Part shown: positions 26,155 to 39,470 of the stretch, piece after piece
Layout of the letters: every line of letters starts with the position of its first letter
How positions within the stretch are numbered: position 1 is the first letter of the stretch
Assembly (NCBI GenBank): GCA_964035545.1
Contig: OZ037765.1
Location: 2,785,001 to 2,849,000, forward strand
DNA: 64,000 bases
Source of the DNA: Bugula neritina
Taxonomy: Eukaryota; Bryozoa; Gymnolaemata; Cheilostomatida; Bugulidae
Reading direction: 5' to 3'
Position numbers and translations under genes: made by a program
Notes under the pieces: generated by a model
The model's input: the letters and a program-made list of their open reading frames with translations, nothing else
Told to the model about the DNA's origin: nothing
The model's database searches: none

Positions 26155-29100
26155 TATATACATATATCAATCAGGCTGCTACTTTTGTCCTGCTATAAGG
26201 ACTACTTAATGGAGATCGATCTAGGATATTCTTTGATTGTTTATAATAGTAAAATTATGTTATACTTCATTTCAACGCGTAATTTAATATGCTGCTTATA
26301 AGGCTTCACAGCTATAGTAATTCTGCATAATAAATTTACTAGCAATACCAGACTAAATCGAAGCACCTTCTAAATCCTTTTTTCAAGAAATAAACAGATT
26401 CCTAAAAATTGTAAATCTGAAAGACTATTTATTAATTATATTTTTGAACAGCAAGTAAAAATGAAGTATGTGTTAATATGTGTTAATATGTTGGGGGTTC
26501 CGTTATTCTGTCTTGCACACGAAATCTTATGTATTTCACAGAAATCTGGCAGCCATGGACAGCTACTAGAGGTTACTATCTAAGCAGTGGAGTAGAGAAG
26601 TACAACCAGACAAGTACATCAGACCTCAGAGACTGTATGAGTTTCTGTTTACAAGATGAACACATCAGTTATAACTGTAGTTCTATAGTGAAGGCAGTGA
26701 GTGGAGATCTATGTGAGATTGTCAACAAGAGATCAGATGGTACTGGAGTGACATCAGATAAGCATCCAGGCTATCAGTACTTTAACCTCCCTCTCTGGTA
26801 TTCAGGTATGAGTAAATCTTTAGATATTTAATTTGTATATCAACGTGTTTAGAGATATGAATTTTCTTATTCTGTAGCGTGAATATATATACAGTATTCT
26901 TAATCTTTATATACATCCTTAATCTTTAACTTTAGGTTGATCTAGTTGTGGTCTGACAACTTTTAAGTAACTTTATTATATATTCCTAAATATAGCAGGT
27001 AGTAGAAATCAAAGATCATAATTAGATATCACTGCAGCACAAGAGATGGCTCTGCACACAGCAAATTTTTACTTTTTTTATTTTTGAAATAGATATGATA
27101 TATGAACACACCTTCATATTGAGTTTTGCACCATAAATTGAATACTAAGGTCAGCTAGCATTACAGCATGGAGAATAGAAAACTTGATTAATATAATATG
27201 GTATGCATATGTCATGATAATGCAAATGTAACAACATATTAATATAATAATGGCATTCTACAACTAACCTAAACTTTTACTAAATAATATATATACAAGA
27301 GTTGTAACATACACAATGATGTGATAAGTAGTTCTAATTAAATAATAATTATTTTGAATGTCATAATAATGCATCATAGAAACTGGACAGATTATAATAA
27401 CATCATATAAATATTAAAAATGTTGATAACTCGAAGCACTTTTGCTAGGCCACTATGAAAATACCTTTATAGAATACTTATTATTGGGTATAAACTATTT
27501 TTCAGATAACTCTGACAGTATAACCAACACAAGGATAATAAACTATGGATCAGCTTTGTATGCTTTCATGTTACTCTTCAACTATAAGATAGAAGCAGAC
27601 GGATATTTGGTTGGCTGGAAGTATATGATTGGTCGTTCTACTGACTACTGTGACTCATATGCTGCTATCTGGAGACAGACAGGAGAAGGTAACTCTGCTG
27701 TATTCAATCTGATTACAGAAACTCTCCTCACACCTGAAGATGTATCTACAGGAGGAATCAGATTCCAGTTTGTACAGAACTCTACAGAAGTAGTTAGAAA
27801 AGGAGACTTTCTTGCTCTGTATGTAGAAGACTTGAATATATCTTTTTGTGGAGGTAACCTCGTCTCATTTAGACCAGATGTAGATGGAGATCTATCAGCT
27901 TACTTACGCAGGAGGAATCCTAACAGAGACAGAGCAGACAGACTCACAGCTTCAGATGTTAACGCAAGACCTAGAGCAGTAGCACTGAGAGCCTACATAG
28001 CAAGTAAATTTCCTTTAGCAAAAAATGTAACACTCTATAAAATGTATTCAATAGTTCTATAAATTATTCACCATATTTTATGCTTATTAGAAATTCTGAA
28101 ATTGGCTGGAGACCCAGTATCTTCTCACACAGATGTTTCGCCAGGGGAAATCAGAATTACATGGGAATTCCCAGCTACTGCACCCAATCAGGAGCTCACA
28201 ACTACACACTTCGAAATAGAATGTTCAGACAACTCCAACTTCAACACAATAATAAGCTCTAAATTAGTCTCTATAGACTACAGAGAGACTGTAATTAGTA
28301 ATCTGAATATACAACAACCTTACTATGCTAGAGTATCTACTGTGAGGAATTATAATGGTGAAGAGTTAATACAAGATGTCTATACAGTCAGCTCTCTATT
28401 CTGTGCAGGTCAATAAACTTAACTATAACTATAATGCGCCTAAAATACGTTGTTCATTCAAATATTTAAATATTCTTAAGCCATCTTGTGTAAATAAGTG
28501 AAGTGAAGATGTAGAGTTATGTCTTCAGCATTCAAATCATTCGTTTATCTTGCACATATTACTTTCTTCACTGTACATTACAGAATAAAGTTCTATTTTG
28601 AGATATAATATGTTACTTTTACCTATCAGTCAACATGTAAACCATATAATCTTTATATTAATATCAATTACACTTCTATAGTTTATATCACTCATGATTT
28701 ACTAAATCACTAATTATTTCATTCTCATATATTATACAGAACGAGGCAAGTTACTCCCTGGAGATGTCAGCATAACTGAAATCAAAAGTTTGGAACTAGA
28801 AGAAGAAAGAATAATAGTTGTGTTTGTACCTTCACTAGTACGTTTTATTTTCAGGTTTTTACTTTTAAATTTATTTTTAGATATGTAATAATTAAAATTC
28901 TAATTGTATAATTTTCAAACTGTTTCCTAATATTACTTATGTATGTACACAAATTATGTTTTGAGTTAGAAAAACTGCAATGGATTTACACTGTGTATCT
29001 TTTATACTTTTCAGCATTGTATTCGTTTAGAAGGTTATGATAATACTTACTTTTTGAATTATATAAATACCTAATTTGCTGTAACAGGAAGCTGATGACT

Positions 29101-30395
29101 GTGTATCCAGTGTTACATTAACTTATGGAAGTGAACAATTGTCCAATCAGATAAAGACAGGATTATGGATTTTCACTAAAAAGCAAGGTGTGACCTTTGA
29201 ACTGACTATTAAAGTACAACTACAAGATGGACATGAGAATGTAGTATGGCAGCAAGAATACACAACTAGTAAAGGTAAGTAAAAGTTATTCCAAGTAATA
29301 TATTAGGTGTCATGTGGGAATGACGGTACTCTTATACATACATGAGCCTTGTTTGTCTATATTTTATATCTCTATGATTATACTAACATTTTTTCGCAGA
29401 AGCTGTGTGATGTGAGGTTGAAACTTGCATCTCCACACCTCCCCGTAACTAAATAAATTAAATTACACTTATATATAAGAGTAACATTTATGTCATCAGC
29501 TTTGATAAGTTACACAGATTTTAAAACATGCTAATATATTATTTAGCTATTCTAGCTTTCAGTAACTATATAAGTTCAATACTGCAAGTAATAGTTTTGT
29601 CTTCAGCTTTAATAAAATTGCGCATAATGTTATTTTTTGCTGCTTCAGTAATTCAACCAATCAGATGCTCAGAACCATCTTCTGTGAAAAATACAGCAAA
29701 ACAAGTATCTAATGACATCTGGAATGTGAACTCAACTGTGTTTTACTTCTGCAATGAAGGATATACAAGACAGGGTCCTGCTATCATCACATGTCAACTT
29801 AAAGATGGTGAAGGAGAATGGTCTGACAATCCTCCTACCTGTGAATTGCCAAGTTCAGGTATAAAAATAAATCAAATTATGAGCTGTTACATGATAAAAA
29901 CAAACTGCCGGCTTAATTTTGATAATTTTCAAGTGTATACACAATTGTAATTCAAATTTGCTCAAAAGAAAACTTTTAAACTTTTTCCGAATATAATAAA
30001 TTCACACACACCTGATAATTTTAAATAGCAATGACAGATTTGTATTTTTTGTTTTAGCAGCAAACTGGCTGGTTGGAGTAGCAGTTGGTGGTCCAATGGG
30101 TTTCATTGTCATTCTACTAGTAGTGATTCTTATTGTGGTGTTGGTGAGAAGATCTTCTGGTACTGAGTCTGAGGAGAATAGAGCTCATGAGTTTAATCCT
30201 AAATATGAAGAAGTGGGATTAACACCTACATCTTCTAAGAATCAGGGTGCTGCACGAGATGAACCAGTACAAAGTGCTGAGTATGAGACAACAAATCCTC
30301 AGGCTACATCAGATGATCATGTCTATGAAAAAGTAGCTAAACAGATAGAACAACCCTGCTATGAAAACACTTCAACGATCCAAAACAAAGTTTAA
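25461..30395 (+). CDS. Receptor gene A: PAN-PAN-FN3-sushi transmembrane receptor (intact)
   Basis: Nine exons: 25461-25536, 25755-26009, 26542-26805, 27506-28003, 28091-28408, 28740-28837, 29088-29274, 29649-29858, 30058-30395; 2,244 nt, 747 residues. The ATG lies in the conserved first exon and starts a signal peptide (MDRILYLCF...). Residues 26-110 are a six-Cys PAN/apple domain. Residues 111-198 are a second PAN-like domain with four Cys. Residues 199-364 are an unnamed beta-rich domain (GYLVGWKYMIG, DYCDSYAAIWRQ, LRAYIA). FN3-like follows to 470, then a second unnamed domain to 565, sushi to 635 (four Cys, EWSDNPP), a transmembrane helix (MGFIVILLVVILIVVLV) and a tail with YEEV, YETT, YEKV and YENT. 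It lacks the second FN3 and the RKKR domain present in B and C. Probably a plasma-membrane recognition receptor signalling through SH2 proteins; ligand unknown. Splice sites are predicted by eye and by paralogue comparison. Confidence 0.85.
26084..26152. repeat. Poly(A)/(AT)n microsatellite in gene A intron 2
   Basis: A run of A from about 26084 to 26101 passes into perfect (AT)n to about 26150. It is intronic and polymorphic length is likely. Confidence 0.9.
29396..29420 (+). pseudogene. Remnant of a deleted RKKR-domain exon in gene A
   Basis: This 25-bp segment resembles the end of exon 10 and its donor in gene C (GGTGCAGAGTCTGTAAGATG at 50001-50020, then GTGAGTGTG). The intron after it (about 29,559-29,648) aligns with the intron before the sushi exon in gene B (about 40,051-40,131). 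Together these suggest that gene A once had exons 8-10 and lost them by deletion inside the locus. Confidence 0.45.
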
Positions 30396-31979
30396 AACTA
30401 CTTTGATTTAGTTTCAAAACAACTTTTACTATTAATTTGAAAAAAGTTTCAGAAAATCAAATTCAAAAATTCCTATGCTAATTGTGCATGTATTATTGTG
30501 CTAACAAAATGCGTTATATATAAAAAAAATACATTGCAGTGTTCATATTTGATTAACATAAAAATTTTTATCTTAACTTAAAGCTCTGTTTCATAATAAT
30601 ATATTATTCTTCAACACTTTTTACATTATTTCAAATTATATAATATCTGAGCAGCAACCACTTTATATAATAATTAAACTTTTTGTTTTTTTGTGGAGAT
30701 TCTATATTCATTATATGTTACCTTAAATAGTGTTTGTATATTTTAGTTGCCATTTTTTATTACAGAATCATATTATAATTCTTTATCAATAATTCAGCTA
30801 TATTCAAATCGTTGTATACTGTATTAATAGTTTCTTTTTGAAAATTATATTCAATATACAAACTTTAACTGTTGGCTTAAAAATTTTTATTCTATTTAAA
30901 AAAATGTGTAATGTATTTTTTTTTCTTAATATAAGAAATTTCATTTCATGTGTAGGCTTTTTATTGGGTTTTAAAGTTTTCAGTTTATAAAGGAATAAGC
31001 TTGTAATGAACAAATACAATATACACTAATTAAATAGGCAAACTTGAAACGGCCATTTTTAACAACAGAGTTAAGTCAAAGTAAAAGCTGACAGAAGAAA
31101 GCTAGCTTGTAAGCTGTTGCAAAAACTGACTGACAAGCTATAATAACTGACTGTAGCTTTAAATAAATATGCCACTTTTTTTACTAATATATGTATTGTA
31201 TAATTATTTAATTGTAGCCAGTACTCTACATGCACAATTATTATACAAACATTGCTTAAAATCTTAAAGAGATTATTAGACAGAAATGATGCTATGTTAT
31301 CCAAAAGAAGGAAAATGTAGAAACATTATCATATTATGATAACTCAAAATTAAAAAAGCTATAACATAGAAGAAAAGGTCGTTGTCAAATTACTGATGTT
31401 CCAGGTATTATTAAATCTTAACTCAAGTGTACAACATATTAGGTTGCAACTTAAATGTCAACAACCAGAGAGAAATTTCAAAGACAATTTTGATGGTATT
31501 AGAATAAATTTGTATTGCTGCAGGGTCTATAGCTCAAACTATTCACAAATAAAGATTAGAGAACCTGCGTTTCAACAGTCAAAGATAATTGGAGATATTA
31601 AGCTCTGGCACTAGTGATCCTAAAATGAAAACTTGAGGCAGTCATGTAGCAGTGAAATAATTTAAAAATTTTAAAAATGGTCCGAATAGTAATCTCGATG
31701 TTTTTATTGAGTACCAAGAATGGTTATTCCAGCATTGAGTTACTGAAACTAGTAATCCAGACATGACGAAGAAATAGCCAACTGTTTTGGAGTTGTTTGA
31801 GGGAAGAAACTGGAGATTGTAAATTTAAAGTAGCTGCAACTTGGCAAACTACACTATAGACACACTTATCTTTATTTAACTTAAAATGCCTAGTTTATAC
31901 AACTTTCTCAGGTCTAAATGCTGCATTAGTATGTACATGTATAAATGCAAAATTCTCTTTGAATAGTTAACATGTCATT
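30396..31979. other. Intergenic A-B: shared 3' flank
   Basis: No gene. It holds the presumed 3' UTR and flank of gene A. Segments near 30,575-30,690 (AAAGCTCTGTTTCATAATAA, then AGCAACCACTTTATATAATA) and 30,980-31,095 (AACTTGAAACGGCCATTTTT) recur after gene B and, more weakly, after gene C, so the duplicated unit includes flanking DNA. The block at 31,560-31,680 recurs at about 53,500-53,620 between C and D but was not seen between B and C. Confidence 0.55.
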
Positions 31980-32154
31980 TGTATAGATTTTCTCAACTTC
32001 CTTCTTGCACTACAGTCATATGACTTTTTATTGTGAACTTAACAAAAGCTGCCTTTTGTATTAAAGATACCTGCTAGTTTAACTCCATTGATATAGATTC
32101 ACTTTACTAAACATGCACAACCTCAGTGTATAGACATTGCTAACTAGTACTAAT
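31980..32154 (+). promoter_or_regulatory. Conserved upstream block of receptor gene B
   Basis: Contains TCTCAACTTCCTTCTTGC (GGAA core on the reverse strand), TTAACAAAAGCTGCCTTTTG and GATATAGATTCACTTTACTA, in the same order and spacing as in gene A. Confidence 0.55.
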
Positions 32155-32567
32155 ATGGACAAAATACTATACTTGCGTCTTCAATTGCATTTTCTTCTGG
32201 TCGCAGTGTCTTTATCTGCACCAGTACAAGGTATGCTGAATATAGCACTTTGTATATCAAGTTGTAAAGTTTAAATATAGTTCATATTTAACAGATAGTT
32301 TGTAGAATAGATTTATTTTTGTTTTTTATATTTACTTGTATACTTGTTAGTAGAGTTTTGATTAAAAACCAGTCATCCTTATTCCTATATAACTAGTATT
32401 GTACTTAAAAAGTTATAAACTAGCAGAAAGTATTACACCAATCATCAATTCACGTTCAACACTAGTCAGTATTTCAACTTAAAATTAGACAAAGAATATT
32501 ATATTAACAGTAAATTACTTTTAAGTATGTAATGAAACAGAAATTAGCTTAGATTTTCCCAACTTCC

Positions 32568-32752
32568 TCCTTGCAATAAAGTCATGCATGTGAATGTTAT
32601 ATAGGGAAGTTAACAAAAGCTGCCTTTTGTATTATTGAATACCTGCTAATATAAATTTTTAATATGCTTTCACTAGTATTGGTTTATACACATTGTGGAG
32701 TATATAGTGTTAATATGAAAGGAACGTTATACTCGTGTATGCAAGTTCATTA
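32568..32752 (+). pseudogene. Decayed second promoter plus signal exon in gene B intron 1
   Basis: CCCAACTTCCTCCTTGCAAT and GTTAACAAAAGCTGCCTTTT repeat the promoter block found 590 bp upstream. They are followed at about 32,716 by ATGAAAGGAACGTTATACTC, which aligns with the start of the signal exon but soon meets a stop (TAA at about 32,752). It looks like a partial tandem duplication of the gene's 5' end that has decayed. Confidence 0.65.
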
Positions 32753-35700
32753 ACTTTGTAATTTTGAACTTTTCAGCTATAAGCTGTGACTGGACATCAG
32801 GTGTGGGTAGACTAGATCCTTACATAACATCTGGTAGTATAAAGAATATCTCTGTAACAAGTGAAGATGGGTGTAGAGCTCAGTGTATGCAGCAGACATC
32901 ATTTATATGTGCCTCAATAAACTACAGAACTGATGATGGAAACTGTCAACTGTTAGCAGAGAATACTCAGACTGCAATTATTAGTAGTTCTGATAGTCAG
33001 TGGAGATACTCTGTAAGACCAGACTGTGCTGGTGGGCAATTATGTTTTGATACCTATAAAGCTTTAAGGCTGCCACGAAGCTATATCATTTTAATACTTG
33101 CTATTTTGATAACATCCACAAATAAAATCGTAATTGATACAAAAAACTAACCTGTTAAAAAAAGCTTAAATTTTGAATGAGACATTTGCCACGCATAAAA
33201 ATTTTTTTGAAATTTGATCATGATCTAAAAGAAGAATGTAACCAATTCATGATAAATTTTGGCAAAGTTGCAAGAAATAGCTATTTATTAAGAGCTTGAA
33301 ATTATCTTTGTCACTGCTCCAGCAAAACTTGTCATTTTACATTGCTCAAAAATAGCAACATCACATTTTCAACTTTCATGTTTTCCGACAGCTAATAAAC
33401 TTTCAGATGAATTTCTTATCTTGTATTTTACAGGAATCTGGCAGCCATGGACAACTACTAGAGGTTACCATCTAAACAGTGGAGTACAGAAGTACAACCA
33501 GATAAGTATATCAGACCTCAGAGACTGCATGAGTTTCTGTTTACAAGATGAAGACATCAGGTATAACTGCAGTTCTATAATGAAGTCAGTGGGTGGAGAT
33601 CAATGTGATATTGTAAACAAGAGATCAGATGATACAGGAGTGACACCAGAAAATCATACAGATTATCAGTACTTTAACCTCCCTCTCTGGTATTCAGGTA
33701 TAAGTGGTATATGGTCATTGTATATAATCTCAAACAGCAGTGTCATCAATATAGTTGTCTAGCTATAATATAGTAAATGTTTACGTTAATTATTTGTAAT
33801 TTATAATATAATGGTTTTTTCAATCTACCTTTTATTTAAATTAATGCTGGCTACTAAAACCCATTTTTCAGTATTTTCTGTTGTTATTTTTGTCTACATC
33901 AGCTCTTCCTGTTAACCTAGTTGTTTTTAGAATAAAAGCTGTTATAAATTACTTATACAGTTTTATTTCTTCCGTCTTAATTTTCAAAAGTTACCAATCC
34001 CATCATTAGAATGTTTTCTTGACTTTAGTTCTAAGTTGTTTATTACTTGCATAAGGCCACATATAAGCATGATCCCAGTACAGCTATATAATAAATAAAA
34101 AATGTAGATGGATCATATGCAGAATTTATCTTTTAGGATTTATATACCTGTTTCATTTATCCATGTAATACTTAATCATCGATATGACTTAAAATTGCCT
34201 TGAGTAAATTAACTAAAAATGTTCTCATGGTTTTATTAGAGTTATACTCCGCGTTTTAAGACATACTTGTTGGCCTGCACTCCCCTTATAGCTGTTTTAC
34301 TATAATTTATATACGTGTTATAATTTCTTAAATAAACTGCCACTGCCGGAGCTTTATTTTGTAAGCCATAGGTGACTATTTTATATATTAAAACAAAACA
34401 TTTTATAAATTTTATACGTTTATCAATTTGATCTACAAAGGTTCTTATTTTATAATTTTGAACTACTTTTTATGCATTCGAGTTGCTATCACCTTTACAA
34501 CAATTTTTAATGTAATATACAGATATATCAATTAATGTACTAAATAGTTTAATGAGAGCTGCTCTACACAAAAACCTTTCAGCAATATAACCCAGCCTAA
34601 TAAATTTTTTGGCATTAACATGTCTATTAGAAAACAAGTTAAACTATACTCTTACCGTTTACGCTGGTGCTTAAAAAATAGGTTATTTTAAAGTCGCTAT
34701 ATATATATATATAATTCTAAAACTTTAATTGTACAATAATATTTAATAAGTTGTTGTGGCTTCTACAAATCTATAATTTTAAGTCAAAACACTTCCTAGG
34801 AAATAACCTAATCTCAAGTAATGGAGTTATAACAACAAATGTACAGTTACTGTTACTTATTGACACAGTCACACTAGAATAACTAGATAATATGATATCA
34901 ATTCTTTCAAATACAAAGCAGAAAGTAATTGCCTATTTTTTTAGTTGATTAGATAGTTGCTTATGTATTTTTCTAATCATATTTATGTTAATAGATGCAG
35001 AACATTCAAGTACAAAAATTAAAATTGATAAATTAGAACTTGCAGTTTCAAACCTAAATCTACTAAAATATAAAAGTTGAAAATACTCAGTGATGCAATG
35101 ATGAATTTAAAATAATTTTTATAGCGCATGAAAAAATTTATAATAATAATAATTATTATTATTATGATATAATGAGATAATTAAATAGGGTGATAATCAG
35201 ACATGTATTTTTTTATATTAAAAGTGGTTTGCAAAACCTGATAAATAAGGTATTTTGTTATAGGAATAACATATTATAATTTTCAGATAACTCTGACAGT
35301 ATAACCAACACAAAGATAACAACGTATTGGTCAGCTGGAACTGCTTTCATATTACTCTTCAACTATAAGATAGAAGCAGAAGGATATTTAGTTGGCTAGA
35401 AGTATATGATTGGTCGCTCTACTGATTACTGTGACTCATACGCTGCTATCTGGAGACAAACAGGAGAAGGTAACTCTGCTGTATTCAATCTGATTACAGA
35501 AACTCTACTCACACCTAAAGATGTATCTACAGGAGGAATCAGATTCCAGTTTGTACAGAACTCTACAAAAGTAGTTAGAAAAGGAGACTTTCTTGCTGTG
35601 TATGTGGAAGATTTGAGTAACTCTGGTTGTAAAGGTAACCTCGTCTCATTTAGATATAATATGCCAGGAGATCCTGAGGCTTATATACATATACTTGACA

Positions 35701-36161
35701 GAAACCGAGTAGACAGACTCACAGCTTCAGATGTTTTTACACAGACTAGAGAAATAGCACTAAGAGCCTACATAGCAGGTGATTATGTAACCAACTGTAC
35801 TGGCATGCATAATTTTTATCTATACTCTAGGTTATAATTGATTACTCATACAGTACTATATGCAATAAATTCACTAATAATTATTTAATTTTTATGAGTA
35901 ACTTTCACTCGATCTATTTGATTAGGCTTTGAGAAAGCTAAAAGTATTGTTGGTAACTTGTTGGTAACTGCTATAGACATCTTTCACAGATATGTTATTA
36001 TTTACTTACATGTGTCATTGAGCTTCAAATTGCTCAGTATATAAGTCTTACCATCTAATTGGCTGTTTCTTAACTACCTTCAAAATATAATACAGAAAGT
36101 TATTTTAATAATTATTGCATTGTTTATTGTTTAATTCATAATAATATAAAACTTCAATTAT

Positions 36162-36264
<103 letters not shown>

Positions 36265-39200
36265 GCATTATGAGTTTATATAATTTGTTTATGTGGCAGT
36301 TTTGAACAACAATTACTTAATAATTGAACTCAATATGTGCATGTCATGTTATTACCATGATGCATTCTGAATCATCTTTTTAAAATTTCTACCCAATGTT
36401 ATAATAGAATTATGATTGGCCTCTCTAACAACTTTAGGCTAAATTTATTTTCTCTCGTATAACATAGAAAGTCAATAGTTTTCACCTTGCCATACGATAT
36501 AAACATAACAGTATTAAAATTGTTTTTAAGGATAGTATAAAAAATTTATGTAAACAACTCATCTTTCATTTGTAAGTTAGCAGCGTTTTATGCAATGCTT
36601 TTGTTGGATGAAAATTAGCAGAAAAATACTTTGTCAAGACATAATGTAAGTTACTTGAAAATGGCAGAATGAAAATTGTGTTTGACGCCAGGCATTCGTT
36701 TTGGTTTATTAGAAATTCTGAAGCTGTCTGGAGACCCATTATCTTCCCACACAGATGTGTCACCAGGAGAAATCAGAATTACATGGAAATTCCCAGCTAC
36801 TACACCCAATCAGGAGCTCACAACTACTCATTTTAAAATAGAATGTTCAGACAACTCCAATTTCAACACAATAATTAGCTCTAAATTAGTTTCTATTGAC
36901 TACAGAGAGACTGTGATTAGTAATCTGAATATACAAAAACCTCACTATGCTAGAGTATCTACTGTGAGAAATTATAATGGTAGAGTTAATACAAGATGTC
37001 ACCGCCATCAATTCTCTTTTCTGTGCAGGTAAATGAATTTTAATATAGCTATAATATATTTATTTGTTTTCTATAAACACATTGTAGAGCTATGCCTTAT
37101 ATAATTCAAATATTTGGTTTCGAATTATGGTAATTCATAAACAATATACCGGTATGTACATTTTTTTATTGATATCAATTATTTTAGCAATTACCACTTG
37201 ATTTACTGAATATCTTACTTCAATATAATAATATATACTGCAGAAAGAGGTAAATTACTACCTGGAGATGTTATCATAACAGAAAGTGGGATTCTAAAAC
37301 CAGAAGAAGAGAGAATAGTTTTTGTGTCTGTACCTTCACTTGGAAGTCTATATTTTCAGATTCCCTTGATTTTGGACTAATATATCATAACCAAAATAAC
37401 AGTGGACTTTTAAATTGCTAATTTCATGCATTTATATATAATCAAAACATATTAGGGAAAAATCTTTTAAATAGTTTCATGTTCTTATTAAATTGCTATA
37501 ACTTCAAATATACTGCTTTAAAAAGTATATTATAGAAAATTCTGCAATAAAATTTCGCGTTAAAGAGACATCAATAAAGTTACAATGTTTCACTGCAATG
37601 CTTTTCAGCAGGCTAACTATATTATGGTAAGAAAGACACCAATTAATTACCTATAATAACTGTAATACAGGAAGCTGATGACTGTGTATCCAGTGTTACA
37701 ATAACTCATGGAAGTGGACAATTATCTAAACATACTAAGACCGGACCATGGACTTTCACTAAACAGCAAGGTGTGACCTTTGAACTGACTATTAAAGTAA
37801 AACTACAAGATGGACATGAGAATATAATATGGCAGGAAGAATACACAACTAGCAAAGGTGAGTGGAAATTATTAATTGCTTCAAAAAATTATATATATTG
37901 CATTGTGGAAATAACTATACTTCTGTATATTATGTGTGCTGCATATATACAATTATATGTGCGAATAAAAACATGTGTGATGTGTGTGAATGTGTGTGTG
38001 AGATTCAAAAACAAATAAAATACAGGAGTTTTATCAGTTTCAACTGGTTACAAATAGTATTAACCTTTCCATTGTTGGTTAAAATTTGGTACTAATGGAG
38101 ATTGTTCATACTAGAGATAAAACTCTTGTTGCCTTGAAAATTGCATCGGTATATATTAGATTAATTTTCATCGATCAGGCAATGATGCCTTTTATTCCTC
38201 ATACGGTGCATATAGATACCGCAGATAACTGCAATATTGTTAATAATTTAGGGGTGCTTTGAGTAAAACAGTAAATTCCTCATGCTAATGTTTACTTTGT
38301 AGCACCCAACTCACCAGATAAACTGACAGTTGACACCAGAACTTCTACTTCAGTTACCATCTCCTGGTCTCCAGTAGTTTATACAGATAAAATCTACTCT
38401 ATTCAACAGTATCAGGTGAGTATTAGAATGTTATGTCTAAATGCCTTAAGTCAACACACTATAATTTTTAGGCGTGTTTTTATATCCAGTCACTGCTGTA
38501 AGTTACTAGCACTGCATTTCCATTGCTTTGCATTATGCAATGGATATTCGTATCAATAAATTTGTAGTTGCGTGAACTTATGGTTTGTTTTTACTTATTT
38601 TTTATTGGTTATTGGTTGTGGTTTCATTTGATGCAACAATAGTGTTTTAATTCATTGAATGAAATATCTGTTTACATTATGCCAAACTTGGAAATGTTGT
38701 GTAGGCACACTCAGTCTCTTATTTGGCTAAACTCGATATTTTTGTCAGCAAAGTGTACTGAAAATTTATTAGGGCTCATTTGTTTTTAAACAGTATTATA
38801 TACTCTTGCTATCTCAATTTCTTTTAGATTAACCCAGAATGAAAAAAAAATTTTTGTTGTGCAAATTTTTTTAAATAGAAAATCTCGTAATTTAAAGATT
38901 TAAACATAATTATAGGGAAAAACAACTCTTTTAAAAGTTTGAAGAGCCTTTTTGGTTAACTGGGTGCACAGAACAGTCTAGAGTTTTTAGACATTAATTG
39001 AGGCCTTTATAACTCTCAATTTTTTTAAAAAAAATTGTGTGTCCCACACATATAAAAGTGTGATGGGTGAAAGATAATTAGAGGTTACTTCTGGTAAATG
39101 ATATTTGCTTTATATACGGTTTTAATTACTGACTGCAGGTAACATGCATCACAACCAACAACACCTTTAATGATAGTGTTCCAGTAAACTCAGTGAGTTA

Positions 39201-39397
39201 CTATGACACATCTGACTCTTCTACCACCTCTCTAACTATAGAATCACTCTATAGTCAAGTAGAATACAGCTGTACAGTCAAAGCTCTTCTGTCTGAAAAT
39301 GAATTTGGAGAAAGTTCTAGAGAAGTTGTGTTCTGGACTAAACCTGTAGGTAGGTACAGTTATATACTCACCAGTGTAGTTATGAGTTTATCCAGTG

Positions 39398-39470
39398 TTC
39401 CCTGTGGTTTAATGGTTACCACACTTGCTTGCAAGCCAAAGGTCGCGGGCTCGATTCCCAGTGGTGGCAA
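39398..39470 (+). repeat. tRNA-like sequence, probable SINE head or tRNA pseudogene
   Basis: It contains a pol III A-box-like TGGTTTAATGG and B-box-like GGCTCGATTCC at tRNA spacing, with TTGCTTGCAAG between them resembling an Ala anticodon arm. The 3' GTGGTGGCA has no complementary 5' acceptor strand, and the anticodon and T stems have mismatches, so a working tRNA is unlikely. It sits in gene B intron 9. Confidence 0.45.

Noticed and set aside
30160-30395. Classical ITAM or ITIM in the receptor tails
   Set aside because: Tyr spacing is too wide for an ITAM, and the -2 positions (Pro, His) do not fit the ITIM consensus.
39398-39470. Functional tRNA-Ala
   Set aside because: A- and B-box-like motifs are present but the acceptor stem cannot pair and other stems have mismatches.
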